Shown here piece by piece: positions 50,965 through 60,341 of a DNA stretch of 64,000 nucleotides (position 1 is its first letter; every line of letters begins with the position of its first letter). The DNA is from Dyadobacter sp. CY343. GTDB taxonomy: Bacteria; Bacteroidota; Bacteroidia; Cytophagales; Spirosomataceae. The position numbers and the translations under genes are program-made. Under the pieces are notes generated by a model, which was given only the letters and a program-made list of their open reading frames with translations, did not search any database and had not been told where the DNA came from. The DNA lies in assembly GCF_021390335.1 (NCBI RefSeq), contig NZ_JAJUXK010000003.1, positions 620,001 to 684,000 on the forward strand, read 5' to 3'.

Positions 50965-52683
50965 CTAGTAACCAGGGTTTTGCACCAAACTGGCCTGTCC
51001 GCCCTTTGTACTGTACACAATCGCCTGTTGCGGGATCGGGTAGTACTGGTGTTTTTCTTCAAATCGCGCCCCGCTCAGGTAGGTACGCTTGTTTTTTTCT
51101 TTGTCCAAATATGCATTTAAAACGGGTATCGCAATTCCCCAGCGAACCAGATCGAAAAAGCGGTGACCTTCCATTGCAAATTCAAGCCGCGTTTCAAATC
51201 GTACTGCCTCCCGCGCGCTCGTTACGTCCGCCCAGGGCGCAGTGTATAATCCAACCACATAATTGGCAGCTGGCTTTCCATCGTCGGTCAACACGAAACC
51301 ATCTGGACGCGCGGCGCGGGCGCGGATCAGGTTCACGTATCTGCGCGCCTCTTCGAGATTACCCAGTTCCACTTCGCATTCGGCGAGCCAGAGTAGCACG
51401 TGGTCGTAGCGCATTAAACGATAATTATTGGTGGTTTGCCGCGGGTTACCCGTTTTGCCCGATTCTGCCTTGCTTACAATCTGCTTTTTGGAAGAATAAG
51501 GTCCTGCATAAGATTGATCCCGAATCCAGAAACGGCCAGGATGCACGCCCCAGTCGATATACGGAATACCCCTGCGGCCCACAGTCCAGTCCACGCGTGA
51601 ATCGAGCGCGCCGGTGTAAGGTTCAAATGGCGCCGAGGAAAGCAGACCTTCATCATTTTTCACATCCGAATCATTGAACGTTTTTGGCATCGGCAAACCT
51701 TTCGCATCTGTCTTGAATGCATTCACCAGATTTTGGGAACCCTGGTAAAACCCGCAGCAACCGCCAGGCCCATTAGGGTACATATAAGTAAGCTCATCGC
51801 CCTGGTTACCGCCCGATCCGTCGGCCGCAGTAACGCTATACTGGATCTCAAAAACAGACTCCGCATTGTTACGGGTTTCAGCGGCAAAATTATCGTGAAA
51901 GTGCTCCATGAGTTTGTATTTTCCACTATTAACCACCTGGATCAGAGCTGCTTTGGCAGCTGTTAAATGCGCCACGTTAGGCTGACCTTTGGGAAAACCC
52001 TGATACATGTGACATTTCCCCAGGTACGCCAGCGCAGCCCACTTGGTCGGGCGACCCGGCTGTGCCTGGTTGACCGGCAGGTTCTCGGCGGCAAATTGAA
52101 AATCAGCTTCTATTTTCGGCCACGCATCTTCCGTATTCGGTATCTGCACGCTTTCCGGATTTTCAGTATCCCAGGTTGCATCGTCGATGAAAGAGATATT
52201 CCCCCACATTTTTTTAGCCTCAAAATGATAATGTGCACGCAGGAAACGCGCCTCCGCCTGGATTTGGAGCTTTCTCGCATCGTCGAGTCCGGTCACCTTG
52301 GGCAGCGATTTCAAAACGTCATTTGTACGCGCTACGCCATCGTAGAGTGTCCGCCACTTGCCGTAAATGTGGGTATTGGTTGAAAGCCAGACGTAGCGTT
52401 CGAGGAAAGTCTGCTCCGGCTGGTCGCCTGCGTCGGAACCTTTGTAGGCATCATCAGAAACCACACTCCCGAAAATCCAGTTGGAAACTGCTCCGTGCCA
52501 GGCAGTTACGCCGCTCGTTCCGATACCGTCGAGTAAACCGTAGGCGCCTACCAGAGCACCCTCAATGCCGGCGGTGGTTAATATAATTTCAGGGCTGTAT
52601 TGTCCCTGAGGTCTTTTTTCCAGAAAACTGTCCCCGCAGGAAGAGGCCAGGATCACAATTGCAAGTATGATGATTTTTTTCAT
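50965..52683 (-). CDS. RagB/SusD family nutrient-uptake outer membrane lipoprotein
   Basis: 572 aa. Lipoprotein signal with Cys16 (MKKIIILAIVILASSCGDSF). N-terminal SusD features FLEKRPQGQYSPEIILTTAG and TPR-like helices (RFLRAHYHFEAKKMWGN), and the C-terminal RFETRLEFAMEGHRFFDLVR and YYPIPQQAI. It forms the lid of a SusCD 'pedal-bin' importer with the upstream SusC (13 bp gap). Ligand, glycan or peptide, is not readable. Confidence 0.95.
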   Translation of the reverse strand: MKKIIILAIVILASSCGDSFLEKRPQGQYSPEIILTTAGIEGALVGAYGLLDGIGTSGVTAWHGAVSNWIFGSVVSDDAYKGSDAGDQPEQTFLERYVWLSTNTHIYGKWRTLYDGVARTNDVLKSLPKVTGLDDARKLQIQAEARFLRAHYHFEAKKMWGNISFIDDATWDTENPESVQIPNTEDAWPKIEADFQFAAENLPVNQAQPGRPTKWAALAYLGKCHMYQGFPKGQPNVAHLTAAKAALIQVVNSGKYKLMEHFHDNFAAETRNNAESVFEIQYSVTAADGSGGNQGDELTYMYPNGPGGCCGFYQGSQNLVNAFKTDAKGLPMPKTFNDSDVKNDEGLLSSAPFEPYTGALDSRVDWTVGRRGIPYIDWGVHPGRFWIRDQSYAGPYSSKKQIVSKAESGKTGNPRQTTNNYRLMRYDHVLLWLAECEVELGNLEEARRYVNLIRARAARPDGFVLTDDGKPAANYVVGLYTAPWADVTSAREAVRFETRLEFAMEGHRFFDLVRWGIAIPVLNAYLDKEKNKRTYLSGARFEEKHQYYPIPQQAIVYSTKGGQASLVQNPGY

Positions 52684-52695
52684 GATGGGTCGATT

Positions 52696-55600
52696 TTAAA
52701 AACCTAGACTAAGTCCGACAATGATTGCTTTCGGGGTTGGGTACACGCCTTCATCCACACCAATCTGGCGATCGGAACCGCTGTTAAAATTGCGCAGGTT
52801 GATTTCGGGATCGAGGCCTGAATATTTGGTAAAAGTGAACAGGTTTTGCCCCTGCACGTAAAACCGTAGCTGGTCAGCGCCAATTTTATTCAAAACAGAT
52901 TTTGGCAAAGAATAGCCTAACTGGATGTTTTTGAAACGCAGGTAAGAACCGTCTTCAACAAAATACGTCGAAGGCTCGCCGCTTTGCGCATCGTTTGCAT
53001 CGAGTATCGGCAACTTTGCATTGGGGTTATCCGGCCGCCAGGATTCGTAAAGCATTCTAGTGGAGCGGTTCCCCTGAAATACCTCAAAATCAGTCCAATA
53101 CCGCACGTGGTTGAAGATATCATTCCCCTGCACGCCCTGCGCAAAAATGGTCAGATCGAAGTTTTTGTAGCCGACATTTGCATTAATCCCGTAAGTGAAA
53201 TCCGGGTGCGGGCTGCCGATGTAAGTCTGGTCCTGCGCATTGATTACACCGTCACCATTTACGTCACGGTATTTGAATTTACCGACACCCTGTGTCCGCA
53301 CGCCGTTGATATAAATATTGGAATCGTAGTAACCCGGAAACTTCGCGTGCGCCTGCACTTCCTCTTCATTCTGCATAATCCCGTCGATGATATATCCGTA
53401 AAAGGAAGAAATCGGCCGGCCGGCAATGGAGCGGGTTACCGGTGGCGTACGCAGTGAAAATCCAGGCAGGAAGTCATTAGGATTCTGCGGATCCAATGCG
53501 ATGATCTTATTGCGGTAAGTCGAGAAATTGACACCGAGACTGTAAGTAAGTTCGCCGTTCATGACCGCATCATTGTAATTCAAACCCAGATCAAGTCCCT
53601 TGTTTTCCAGAGAAGCAATGTTTTGGGCGGGAATTGCTGCGTCGCCGAGACGCGGATCGTAAGCTTTGGTGTAAAGTAAATCTTTGGTCTGACGGTCGAA
53701 AATATCCAGGCTTAGATCAAATTTGCCTTTGAACAAATTGGCATCGAGACCAAAATTCCAGGTAGTGGTGGTTTCCCATTTTGCTTTTGGGTTACCAAAC
53801 CTGCCCAGGTCAAAACCCTGCACGTAGCCGATCGGGTTGCCGCCAATTCCATAGCCGCTGCTGCCCGGGTTGCTCTGGTAAGTGGAATAGGCATTGAAAT
53901 CGCCGATCTCCTGGTTACCCGTTTGTCCCCAGCCTGCCCGTAATTTAAGGTCGGTGATAAACTCAGCGCCTGCCATGAAACGCTCTTTTGAGATCCGCCA
54001 GCCTACACTCGCCGCCGGAAAGGTAGCGTAGCGGGAAGCCGCCTGGAAACGAGAGGAAGCGTCGCGGCGGAGTGTTGCCTGCAACAAATATTTGTCCTGA
54101 AATGCATAATCCAACCGACCGAAGTACGAAAACAAAGACCACATCGAAGACGCATAGCCGCTGTTGGTGGAAGTCGCCGGGTTACCTGCGTCGATGTATC
54201 TGAGATCAATATTATCAGCAAAATAACCCTGACGGTATGCATTCAAAAAGTTACCATAAGAATCGATCGACTCGATTCCGGCGAATACATTTAAATGGTG
54301 GTTTTCGCCAAAATGTTTGTCATAAGTCAAAGAGTTGGTCCACGTCCAGGAGTAGCTGTAACTGCGATTCTCACTCAAACTATTCACATTGGTACCATGC
54401 GCCAGCTCGATCTCAACCGGCGTGTAGTACTTTCCTGCATTGGCCGTCAAATCCACCCCGAAGCTGGTTTTAGCAGTCAGGTTTTTGATGATATCGACTT
54501 CCGCGTAAGCATTTCCAAATAACCTGAGATCCTGATAACCATTGTCTTTATTCCTGACCAGTTGGCCCACCGGGTTGTTTGCATTCCCTAAATTACTTCC
54601 CAGCGTACCTGCAAAATTTCCACCAATATCATAAACCGGAATAATTGGCTGGGCGCGGTACGTATTTGACACCTGACTGGTTTCTGCATTATTACCATAG
54701 TTACCCTGCCGCTTTCCATAAGCGACCTGCAAGTTTTCGCCAATACGCAGCCTTTTTTTAATGGTAAATTCAGTATTTGCACGAATAGAATAGCGCTTGT
54801 AACCATTGTGGATCAGGATACCGGTCTGGTCAAAGTAATTGGCCGAAAAAGAATAGCGGCTAACCTCTGATCCGCCGGAAACGCCAACTTGATAATTTTG
54901 AATGGGTCCAGCGTCGAAAACTTCTTCCATCCAGTCGGTACCCTGCTTGTTGGCCTTGGTGATGGAAAATTTGGTTTTGCCAAACTGCGGATCGTTGTAT
55001 CGGTTAAAACTATAATTAGCCGGATTCACGCGCGGATCCCCCTCTGCCGCTGCGTCGGGAATGATATAGTCGGGAATCACCGGCTCGGCGCCTTTGCCAA
55101 ACTGTGCGTGCTCGGGGTTACCGGTAGTCGGATTGACCACATTCGCATTCTTTTTGCTTTGCCAAAGATATTGACCGTACTCAGCTGTATTGAGCAGATC
55201 CATTTTGTTAGCAAGCTTTTGAACGCCATAATAAGCATCGAAAGTGAATTTAGGCGCGCCGGATTTTCCTCTTTTTGTTGTGATAATAACAACCCCGTTT
55301 GCGGCCCTGGAACCGTAGATGGACGCAGAGGAAGCATCTTTCAGGATTTGAATCGATTCAATATCGTTCTGATTGATGGTATTGAGATTACCTTTTGTGG
55401 GAACCCCATCGATCACATAAAGTGGATCGTTATTACCCAAAGTACCATAACCCCGCACCCGAACCGAAACGCCGCCACCGGGCGTATTGTCCACCCCGAC
55501 CGTCACACCCGCCGCGCGTCCCTGCAACTGTTGCGCCAGGTTGGTAGCCGGCACTTCAAGCAGTTTCTGGGCGTCGATCACACTCACCGAGCCGGTAATA

Positions 55601-56310
55601 TCCCGCCTCGATTGCGCAGTATAACCTGTCACGACCACTTCGCTCAGCGCCTTAATATCGGACGAAAGCGTCACATTAATTACCGATCGGTTTGACACTT
55701 GAAATTCCTGAGATATATAACCCACGAAACTGAAAACCAGGACAGCCTTTTCATCGGGTACTACAATGCTATAACTCCCGTCGCCAGCCGTAATGGCACC
55801 CTGTTGCGAGCCTTTGATCACGACGCTCACGCCGGGCAGCGGCTCGTTGTTATCGCCACCCAAAACCTTTCCTTTCACCGTAATATCAACCGGATGCAGG
55901 TAAGGTAAGGGGATCGGATTCAATGCATTAGGTGTAACAAATGCCTCATCGGGCTTTTTTACCAGTATAATATATTTCCCTGAAACAGAATAGCTGATTT
56001 CCAGCGGTACCAGCAGATCTTTCAATACCCGGCTAAGCTTTTGTTTCGAAGCATCGACAGAAACTTTCTGGTCGCGCACGAGCGACGGAATATAGGAAAA
56101 TTTGACCTTCGTGGTTTTTTCGAGCGTGGCCAGGACCTGCTTCAAATCCTGCTGCTGCACCTGCAACGTAACCTCCCTGTTCAGCAACTCCTGCGCCATC
56201 CCGTCGTTTGCAATGGCCAGGTTTTGGAAAAACAGGGACACAAGAAATGGTATGCACGTAACTTTCATCACAGTTACCAGATATTTAAATGGTACAGATT
56301 TTTTTTTCAT
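52696..56310 (-). CDS. SusC/RagA TonB-linked outer membrane importer with N-terminal STN domain
   Basis: 1204 aa. Long signal region (MKVTCIPFLVSLFFQNLAIA), STN secretin/TonB N-terminal domain about 40-115 (LQVQQQDLKQVLATLEKT), carboxypeptidase-regulatory-like domain about 143-220 (GKVLGGDNNEPLPGVSVVIK), plug about 230-340 with the SusC signature DPLYVIDGVPTKGNLNTIN and SASIYGSRAANGVVIITTKR, then the barrel. The STN domain is the arm that touches a FecR-type anti-sigma factor; fecR and an ECF sigma gene lie directly upstream, so binding of substrate should signal to transcription. Confidence 0.95.
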   Translation of the reverse strand: MKKKSVPFKYLVTVMKVTCIPFLVSLFFQNLAIANDGMAQELLNREVTLQVQQQDLKQVLATLEKTTKVKFSYIPSLVRDQKVSVDASKQKLSRVLKDLLVPLEISYSVSGKYIILVKKPDEAFVTPNALNPIPLPYLHPVDITVKGKVLGGDNNEPLPGVSVVIKGSQQGAITAGDGSYSIVVPDEKAVLVFSFVGYISQEFQVSNRSVINVTLSSDIKALSEVVVTGYTAQSRRDITGSVSVIDAQKLLEVPATNLAQQLQGRAAGVTVGVDNTPGGGVSVRVRGYGTLGNNDPLYVIDGVPTKGNLNTINQNDIESIQILKDASSASIYGSRAANGVVIITTKRGKSGAPKFTFDAYYGVQKLANKMDLLNTAEYGQYLWQSKKNANVVNPTTGNPEHAQFGKGAEPVIPDYIIPDAAAEGDPRVNPANYSFNRYNDPQFGKTKFSITKANKQGTDWMEEVFDAGPIQNYQVGVSGGSEVSRYSFSANYFDQTGILIHNGYKRYSIRANTEFTIKKRLRIGENLQVAYGKRQGNYGNNAETSQVSNTYRAQPIIPVYDIGGNFAGTLGSNLGNANNPVGQLVRNKDNGYQDLRLFGNAYAEVDIIKNLTAKTSFGVDLTANAGKYYTPVEIELAHGTNVNSLSENRSYSYSWTWTNSLTYDKHFGENHHLNVFAGIESIDSYGNFLNAYRQGYFADNIDLRYIDAGNPATSTNSGYASSMWSLFSYFGRLDYAFQDKYLLQATLRRDASSRFQAASRYATFPAASVGWRISKERFMAGAEFITDLKLRAGWGQTGNQEIGDFNAYSTYQSNPGSSGYGIGGNPIGYVQGFDLGRFGNPKAKWETTTTWNFGLDANLFKGKFDLSLDIFDRQTKDLLYTKAYDPRLGDAAIPAQNIASLENKGLDLGLNYNDAVMNGELTYSLGVNFSTYRNKIIALDPQNPNDFLPGFSLRTPPVTRSIAGRPISSFYGYIIDGIMQNEEEVQAHAKFPGYYDSNIYINGVRTQGVGKFKYRDVNGDGVINAQDQTYIGSPHPDFTYGINANVGYKNFDLTIFAQGVQGNDIFNHVRYWTDFEVFQGNRSTRMLYESWRPDNPNAKLPILDANDAQSGEPSTYFVEDGSYLRFKNIQLGYSLPKSVLNKIGADQLRFYVQGQNLFTFTKYSGLDPEINLRNFNSGSDRQIGVDEGVYPTPKAIIVGLSLGF

Positions 56311-56335
56311 AAGGTTTAGATGGATTAGGTGAAAA

Positions 56336-56444
56336 AGGCTGTCGGCTTTTGGCTTTCGGCCATCGGCTTTCAGGGTGGATTTAATCTTAGTTTAAAGCGT
56401 TTAAATATCGTAGCCGAGAGCTGATCGCCGAAAGCTGACAGCCT
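56336..56444. repeat. Inverted repeat of GGCTTTCGGC-type words between fecR and susC
   Basis: AGGCTGTC (56336-56343) pairs with GACAGCCT (56437-56444), and GGCTTTCGGC (56351-56360) with GCCGAAAGC (56427-56435). Multiple GGCTTTxGGC copies lie between. It resembles the AGCT-rich repeats near ccoG and in the PSD1 gene, and touches the fecR stop codon. Confidence 0.65.
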
Positions 56445-57529
56445 CACCGACACCCCTCACTGGTCACGATCACCTGCCCGTCGCTTACCCGGTAAGCAGC
56501 GCCTATGGTTTGGGTGATGACGTCCAGTTTGACGAAAAAAGGCTCGTGGCTGAGTTCAACCCGGAGCGAGCAATTTTCCATGACGGAGGCGTCGTATACA
56601 ATCGGGATTCCGTAAACTTTTTCAAGGGCCGAGAAAATTTTGCTGACCGGCTGGTTTTCGAACACAAATCCTTCTTCGGGGTCCGTTTTGATCAATTCGA
56701 GCGGCATATTGGTGATTGATTTCGAGATCACATGGTCTTTCACCGAGAATATCGCCTGCTGATTTGGGGTAAGTAAAAGTTCGGCATTGTGGTCGCCGGG
56801 GTGGTCTATGTCTTTGATTGGCAACACCGAAACCCGCCCGCTTCGCACCAATACTTCTACGTTTGTGCTGGTTGTTCTGACCCGAAAACTTGTTCCCAAA
56901 ACTCGGGTAGCAAGTCCGTTTGCATAAACAAAAAATGGATTTTGCGCATCTTTGACAACATCGAAAAACGCTTCCCCTGACAAATACACTTCCCGTTTTT
57001 TATCCCGTACAAATGCCGCTGAATAACTAATCCGGCCTTTGGGATGCAGCTTCACCCTACTTCCTTCCGGCAATGTGAGCAGCATTACTTTATTTCCTCC
57101 ATTGATCACTTCCTTCAATGGGAGCGAAGTTTTGGCAACGTAACCTGAATAAGAATTTAAGGAACCTGTTTCAGCGCGGTCTGTCAATGCGTACCAACCT
57201 ATTCCGAAGCCGACCACGAGCATTGCCGCGGCCGCTGAAACCCATGATTTCCACATTTGGACGGGTTGCTGTTCAGCTTCTTTGCTCGTTGTTTTTGCTA
57301 AAATGCGCTGCACCTGCTCTTCCAATTCCAAGTCACTTACTCCCGCTGAATGCGCCGTCCAGGTGCGTATCAAATCCCCGGCTTGTTGTATAACAACCTT
57401 CTTATCAGGATATTCCCTCACAATTCCTTCCCACAATTCACTAGTGGATTCGTCCCGCCGGGTAATCCAGAGCCGGAAACTGTCATCCAGTAAAAAGTCT
57501 TCCAGATTATAATCCTTATAATTTTTCAT
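56444..57529 (-). CDS. FecR-type anti-sigma factor
   Basis: 361 aa. N-terminal cytoplasmic anti-sigma region (DYNLEDFLLDDSFRLWI), single membrane helix about 100-115 (SWVSAAAAMLVVGFGIGWYA), FecR domain (MLLTLPEGSRVKLHPKGRIS, YLSGEAFFDVVKDAQNPFFV) and the C-terminal DUF4974-type domain that meets the STN domain of SusC. It holds the ECF sigma encoded 119 bp upstream and releases or activates it when the importer is loaded. Confidence 0.94.
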   Translation of the reverse strand: MKNYKDYNLEDFLLDDSFRLWITRRDESTSELWEGIVREYPDKKVVIQQAGDLIRTWTAHSAGVSDLELEEQVQRILAKTTSKEAEQQPVQMWKSWVSAAAAMLVVGFGIGWYALTDRAETGSLNSYSGYVAKTSLPLKEVINGGNKVMLLTLPEGSRVKLHPKGRISYSAAFVRDKKREVYLSGEAFFDVVKDAQNPFFVYANGLATRVLGTSFRVRTTSTNVEVLVRSGRVSVLPIKDIDHPGDHNAELLLTPNQQAIFSVKDHVISKSITNMPLELIKTDPEEGFVFENQPVSKIFSALEKVYGIPIVYDASVMENCSLRVELSHEPFFVKLDVITQTIGAAYRVSDGQVIVTSEGCR

Positions 57530-57648
57530 AATAAAACACCAAAGAGTCGCGATTCACAGAGGGATAATCAGCGGACAGGCAAAACATCATGGAAAAATTG
57601 AAAAAATATTTTTCCTAAGGGTCTAGCTGACAGACAATAAGTGCTAAA

Positions 57649-58239
57649 TCAGTATGTTAGCACGAAAAATAAAGTGGAAATAGTGGCTTGCCACTTGTCG
57701 CGGAAGAGTTTCAGTGCTTGTGATAGCAGGTTGGAAACAGCGGGTCGGGAAATTGCGAGCACGTCGGAAATTTGCTCGTTGGAGAGGTTTTCGAAGAATT
57801 TTAAATGGATGATTTCGCGCTGGCGAGGCGTAAGTGTGCAAAGCACAGAGCTGATCCGACGTGTTTGTTGCGCTGAAATCTCAGAGGTAATGATCTGCGA
57901 TTCGGCATTATCATCTGGCTCCATTTGTTCCTGCCAGCCTTCAAAATTGGTCAGGTGATTGGCGCGCTCCTTTTCTTTCAGCAGCCTGTTTCTCAGACTT
58001 TTGAGTAAATAAGGCCGGATCTGATCGGTATCTGCAAGAAAACTTCTCCGGTCCCAAAGTGAAGTAAAGAGATCGTAAATGCAATCGTTGAGCGTGTCGC
58101 GGTCGTGGATAAAGCGGGTACCGTATTCAAACAAGGCACGGAATTCGTCCCTGATAATCGACTCAAACGCAGCCGCATCGCCACCTTTGAATCTTTTCCA
58201 GCGTATCAAATCCTCTTGCATTGCTTCGGAACTGGGCAA
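57649..58239 (-). CDS. ECF-type RNA polymerase sigma factor
   Basis: 196 aa. Region 2 (RFIHDRDTLNDCIYDLFTSL, LKSLRNRLLKEKE) and region 4 (LTPRQREIIHLKFFENLSNE, ISRPAVSNLLSQALKLFRDK). The 'FENLSNEQISDVLAISRPAV' pattern is typical of Bacteroidota SusCD-linked sigma factors. It should direct transcription of the susCD/PSD1/DUF1501 genes under FecR control. A -7 match (TATTTTTG on the minus strand) lies 37 bp upstream of its start. Confidence 0.93.
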   Translation of the reverse strand: MPSSEAMQEDLIRWKRFKGGDAAAFESIIRDEFRALFEYGTRFIHDRDTLNDCIYDLFTSLWDRRSFLADTDQIRPYLLKSLRNRLLKEKERANHLTNFEGWQEQMEPDDNAESQIITSEISAQQTRRISSVLCTLTPRQREIIHLKFFENLSNEQISDVLAISRPAVSNLLSQALKLFRDKWQATISTLFFVLTY

Positions 58240-58275
58240 GTGATTAATAAAGAGTTTAGTATTTCTTTATTAAGT

Positions 58276-58283
58276 CAAAAATA
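58276..58283 (-). promoter_or_regulatory. -7 promoter element of the ECF sigma gene
   Basis: On the minus strand TATTTTTG matches TAnnTTTG exactly, 37 bp before the ATG at 58239. It suggests that sigma/fecR are transcribed separately from the GH140-like gene. A -33 TTG at normal spacing is not clear. Confidence 0.5.
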
Positions 58284-58337
58284 ACCCTGAATTACTGCAA
58301 AAAATCTTCCACCAATTTTACATTTGATATGAGCTAT

Positions 58338-59705
58338 TTAGGGCTTGGGATAATTTTTAGAAGCGTCATCAATTACCAAAACCCAGTCTTTCCCATAGCC
58401 CGAATCTGGCGGAGTGAATTTGTTAAGCACCTTATTATCAAACTGTCCCGCGCCTTTTGTCTTACCGTTTTTGGGGTCAAACCAGAATGCATTTAACTGA
58501 TTTCCGGAGATTTTACCAGGGTTTACAGAAAATGGTTTTCCGGTTGAAGTGTAAATGAAAATGTAATCCTTACCTCTGGTAGCCTGAATGCGCTCGTGGG
58601 AAGCCAGGTCGTTTTCCACTATAATCGTTTGATCTGGTACCCGATCGAGGATTGGCCGCGATTCCATGAGTTTGCGCACAAATTTCATTTCCAATCCGCC
58701 GGGCAGGTCCAGTGCCTGCTGCCAGAAAACGTGCGGCCCGTTCACCGCCTCGCGGTTCGGCGCATACATTTGCCAGATATCGTGACAGCCGTAAGTATGC
58801 CCGAAAGCGCCCGCAAAAAGGTCGAGATAGGCGGCTTTGCGGACGTCGTATGCATTGGAAGTACCCAGTTCTTTGGCATTAAAACAAACCGGGTGGTCCT
58901 CATAAATCGGCTCGCCGTCGATTACCGGCTTGATCGGCTGCCGGTCGTAGGCACCTTTGATATTATCATAAACCGCCGCGTCCCGGCAATGCCCGTTCTG
59001 GAACATATTGAAATCGAACCAGTTGTCGTTGTGAAACCATTCACTTGCACCTTCTTTGTTCGGCTGTGGGTGGTAGGTCATCATTACCTTATCGGCCCCG
59101 CCGACACCTGCGGTAATGCCCGCAGCCATGGCGCGCCATATTTCCACGTCTCGTGTACCAGCGCGCGGGTTACGGTCGCCGCCCATTACCCAGATGATGT
59201 TTTTGCGGTTTTTGTAGCGGTTACCCAGCCATTTTCCGTAAGCTTCTGCATTGGCCTCGTTGAAAACTTCCGGCCCTTTTCCCCAGGTCGACTTAAAAAC
59301 CTTATCGCCCCAGGTCGGCAGGAAACCTATATTTAGCCCAACTTCCGCCGCTTTGTCGATGATGAAATCGACATGCTTAAAATAGGCTTCGTTCGGAGTG
59401 GTCGGGTCGTTTTTCAGAAGTGGCTTGTCTCCGTAGGGATTGGGCACTTCCAGCCCGTCGAACTCGGCAAGTGCCACGGCCTGGATTACCGTAAAACCCT
59501 GGGCGGCGCGCTTTTTCAGATAATACTCCGCATCCTCGCGATCAAGCCGGTGAAATAGCTCCCACGCTGTATCGCCCAGCCAGAAAAACGGCTTGCCTTC
59601 CTTTAATATATAGCGCTTATTGGGGCTGACAGTGAATGTTTGCGCGAATGCATTTACACAAAAAAGAACCAAAAGCAGCGTACTGCAGAACCTGGATAGC
59701 CTCAT
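58338..59705 (-). CDS. Glycoside hydrolase family 140-like (DUF4038) secreted enzyme
   Basis: 455 aa. Signal peptide (MRLSRFCSTLLLVLFCVNAFAQ), then a TIM barrel of the DUF4038 type: RYILKEGKPFFWLGDTAWEL, GLNIGFLPTWGDK, IIWVMGGDRNPRAG, PVIDGEPIYED and GHTYGCHDIWQM. The C-terminal beta domain (about 365-455) matches the 'putative collagen-binding' domain paired with it. Characterised GH140 members are apiosidases acting on pectin rhamnogalacturonan II. Specificity here is inferred from family only. It is immediately upstream of the sigma/fecR/susCD genes on the same strand, so it may serve the same substrate. Confidence 0.85.
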   Translation of the reverse strand: MRLSRFCSTLLLVLFCVNAFAQTFTVSPNKRYILKEGKPFFWLGDTAWELFHRLDREDAEYYLKKRAAQGFTVIQAVALAEFDGLEVPNPYGDKPLLKNDPTTPNEAYFKHVDFIIDKAAEVGLNIGFLPTWGDKVFKSTWGKGPEVFNEANAEAYGKWLGNRYKNRKNIIWVMGGDRNPRAGTRDVEIWRAMAAGITAGVGGADKVMMTYHPQPNKEGASEWFHNDNWFDFNMFQNGHCRDAAVYDNIKGAYDRQPIKPVIDGEPIYEDHPVCFNAKELGTSNAYDVRKAAYLDLFAGAFGHTYGCHDIWQMYAPNREAVNGPHVFWQQALDLPGGLEMKFVRKLMESRPILDRVPDQTIIVENDLASHERIQATRGKDYIFIYTSTGKPFSVNPGKISGNQLNAFWFDPKNGKTKGAGQFDNKVLNKFTPPDSGYGKDWVLVIDDASKNYPKP

Positions 59706-59784
59706 GGTGACAGTGAAAATTTGACGGATATAAGAAAGTAAGTACCCAGCAAGCGAGGTATACTATATCTGCTGATCCCGGCGC

Positions 59785-60219
59785 TTAAACAGACCAGGGA
59801 ATATCCTGGATATTATGCCAGCCGTAACCGTTTGCATGAGCACCCACTAGGATCGGGAATGTGACCGCAGCAAGCCAGGAGCACCAAAAAAAACGTTTCC
59901 AGCCAGCCGTAATTTCGAAATCAGATTTTGGCGTACGGCCCGTTTCCTTGGAAACTTCATATACATTGAAGAGGAAATAATACAGAAAAAATGCAGGAAC
60001 AAACATAGTTAAAATGACGAGAAAGCTGCTTCCGCCTTTAACCAGTTCTACCTTATCGAGCAGAATCGAAATGAATATCATGAATCCGAAACAAAAAAAC
60101 CAAATTCCGGCGGTAAGCTGTTGTAATGCCCTCACCCACGCAGAATCGGGCGGCATACCTTTGGTTTTTTGATGCAAATAGAAGCAGGTATAGTAATATC
60201 TGTAAACAAATTCCATCAT
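59785..60219 (-). CDS. Hypothetical small membrane protein
   Basis: 144 aa with three hydrophobic helices (about 35-53, 64-86, 110-127). Sequence landmarks: YRYYYTCFYLHQKTKG near the N-terminus and GHANGYGWHNIQ-like ending (VGAHANGYGWHNIQDIPWSV). No family recognised and no functional neighbour. The ATG one codon in is an alternative start. Confidence 0.6.
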   Translation of the reverse strand: MMEFVYRYYYTCFYLHQKTKGMPPDSAWVRALQQLTAGIWFFCFGFMIFISILLDKVELVKGGSSFLVILTMFVPAFFLYYFLFNVYEVSKETGRTPKSDFEITAGWKRFFWCSWLAAVTFPILVGAHANGYGWHNIQDIPWSV

Positions 60220-60341
60220 TGTCAGGCACTTTTAGCATGCTTTCGAATTGGTCTTTCAATTGATAAAAGACTTCGATTGTCGTTTTTTCACTATGTTTAA
60301 ACAAAATAGAACTATTAAGTAGGTTTGTTAAAATAATATAT

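Noticed and set aside
54889..55695. 268-aa plus-strand frame opposite susC
   Set aside because: It lies wholly antisense to conserved SusC plug and barrel sequence and shows no domain; it is a by-product of codon use on the other strand.
57641..57663. GTGCTAA/TTAGCAC inverted repeat at the end of the sigma gene as a terminator
   Set aside because: Only 7 bp, partly coding, no T-run, and fecR must be expressed from the same direction.
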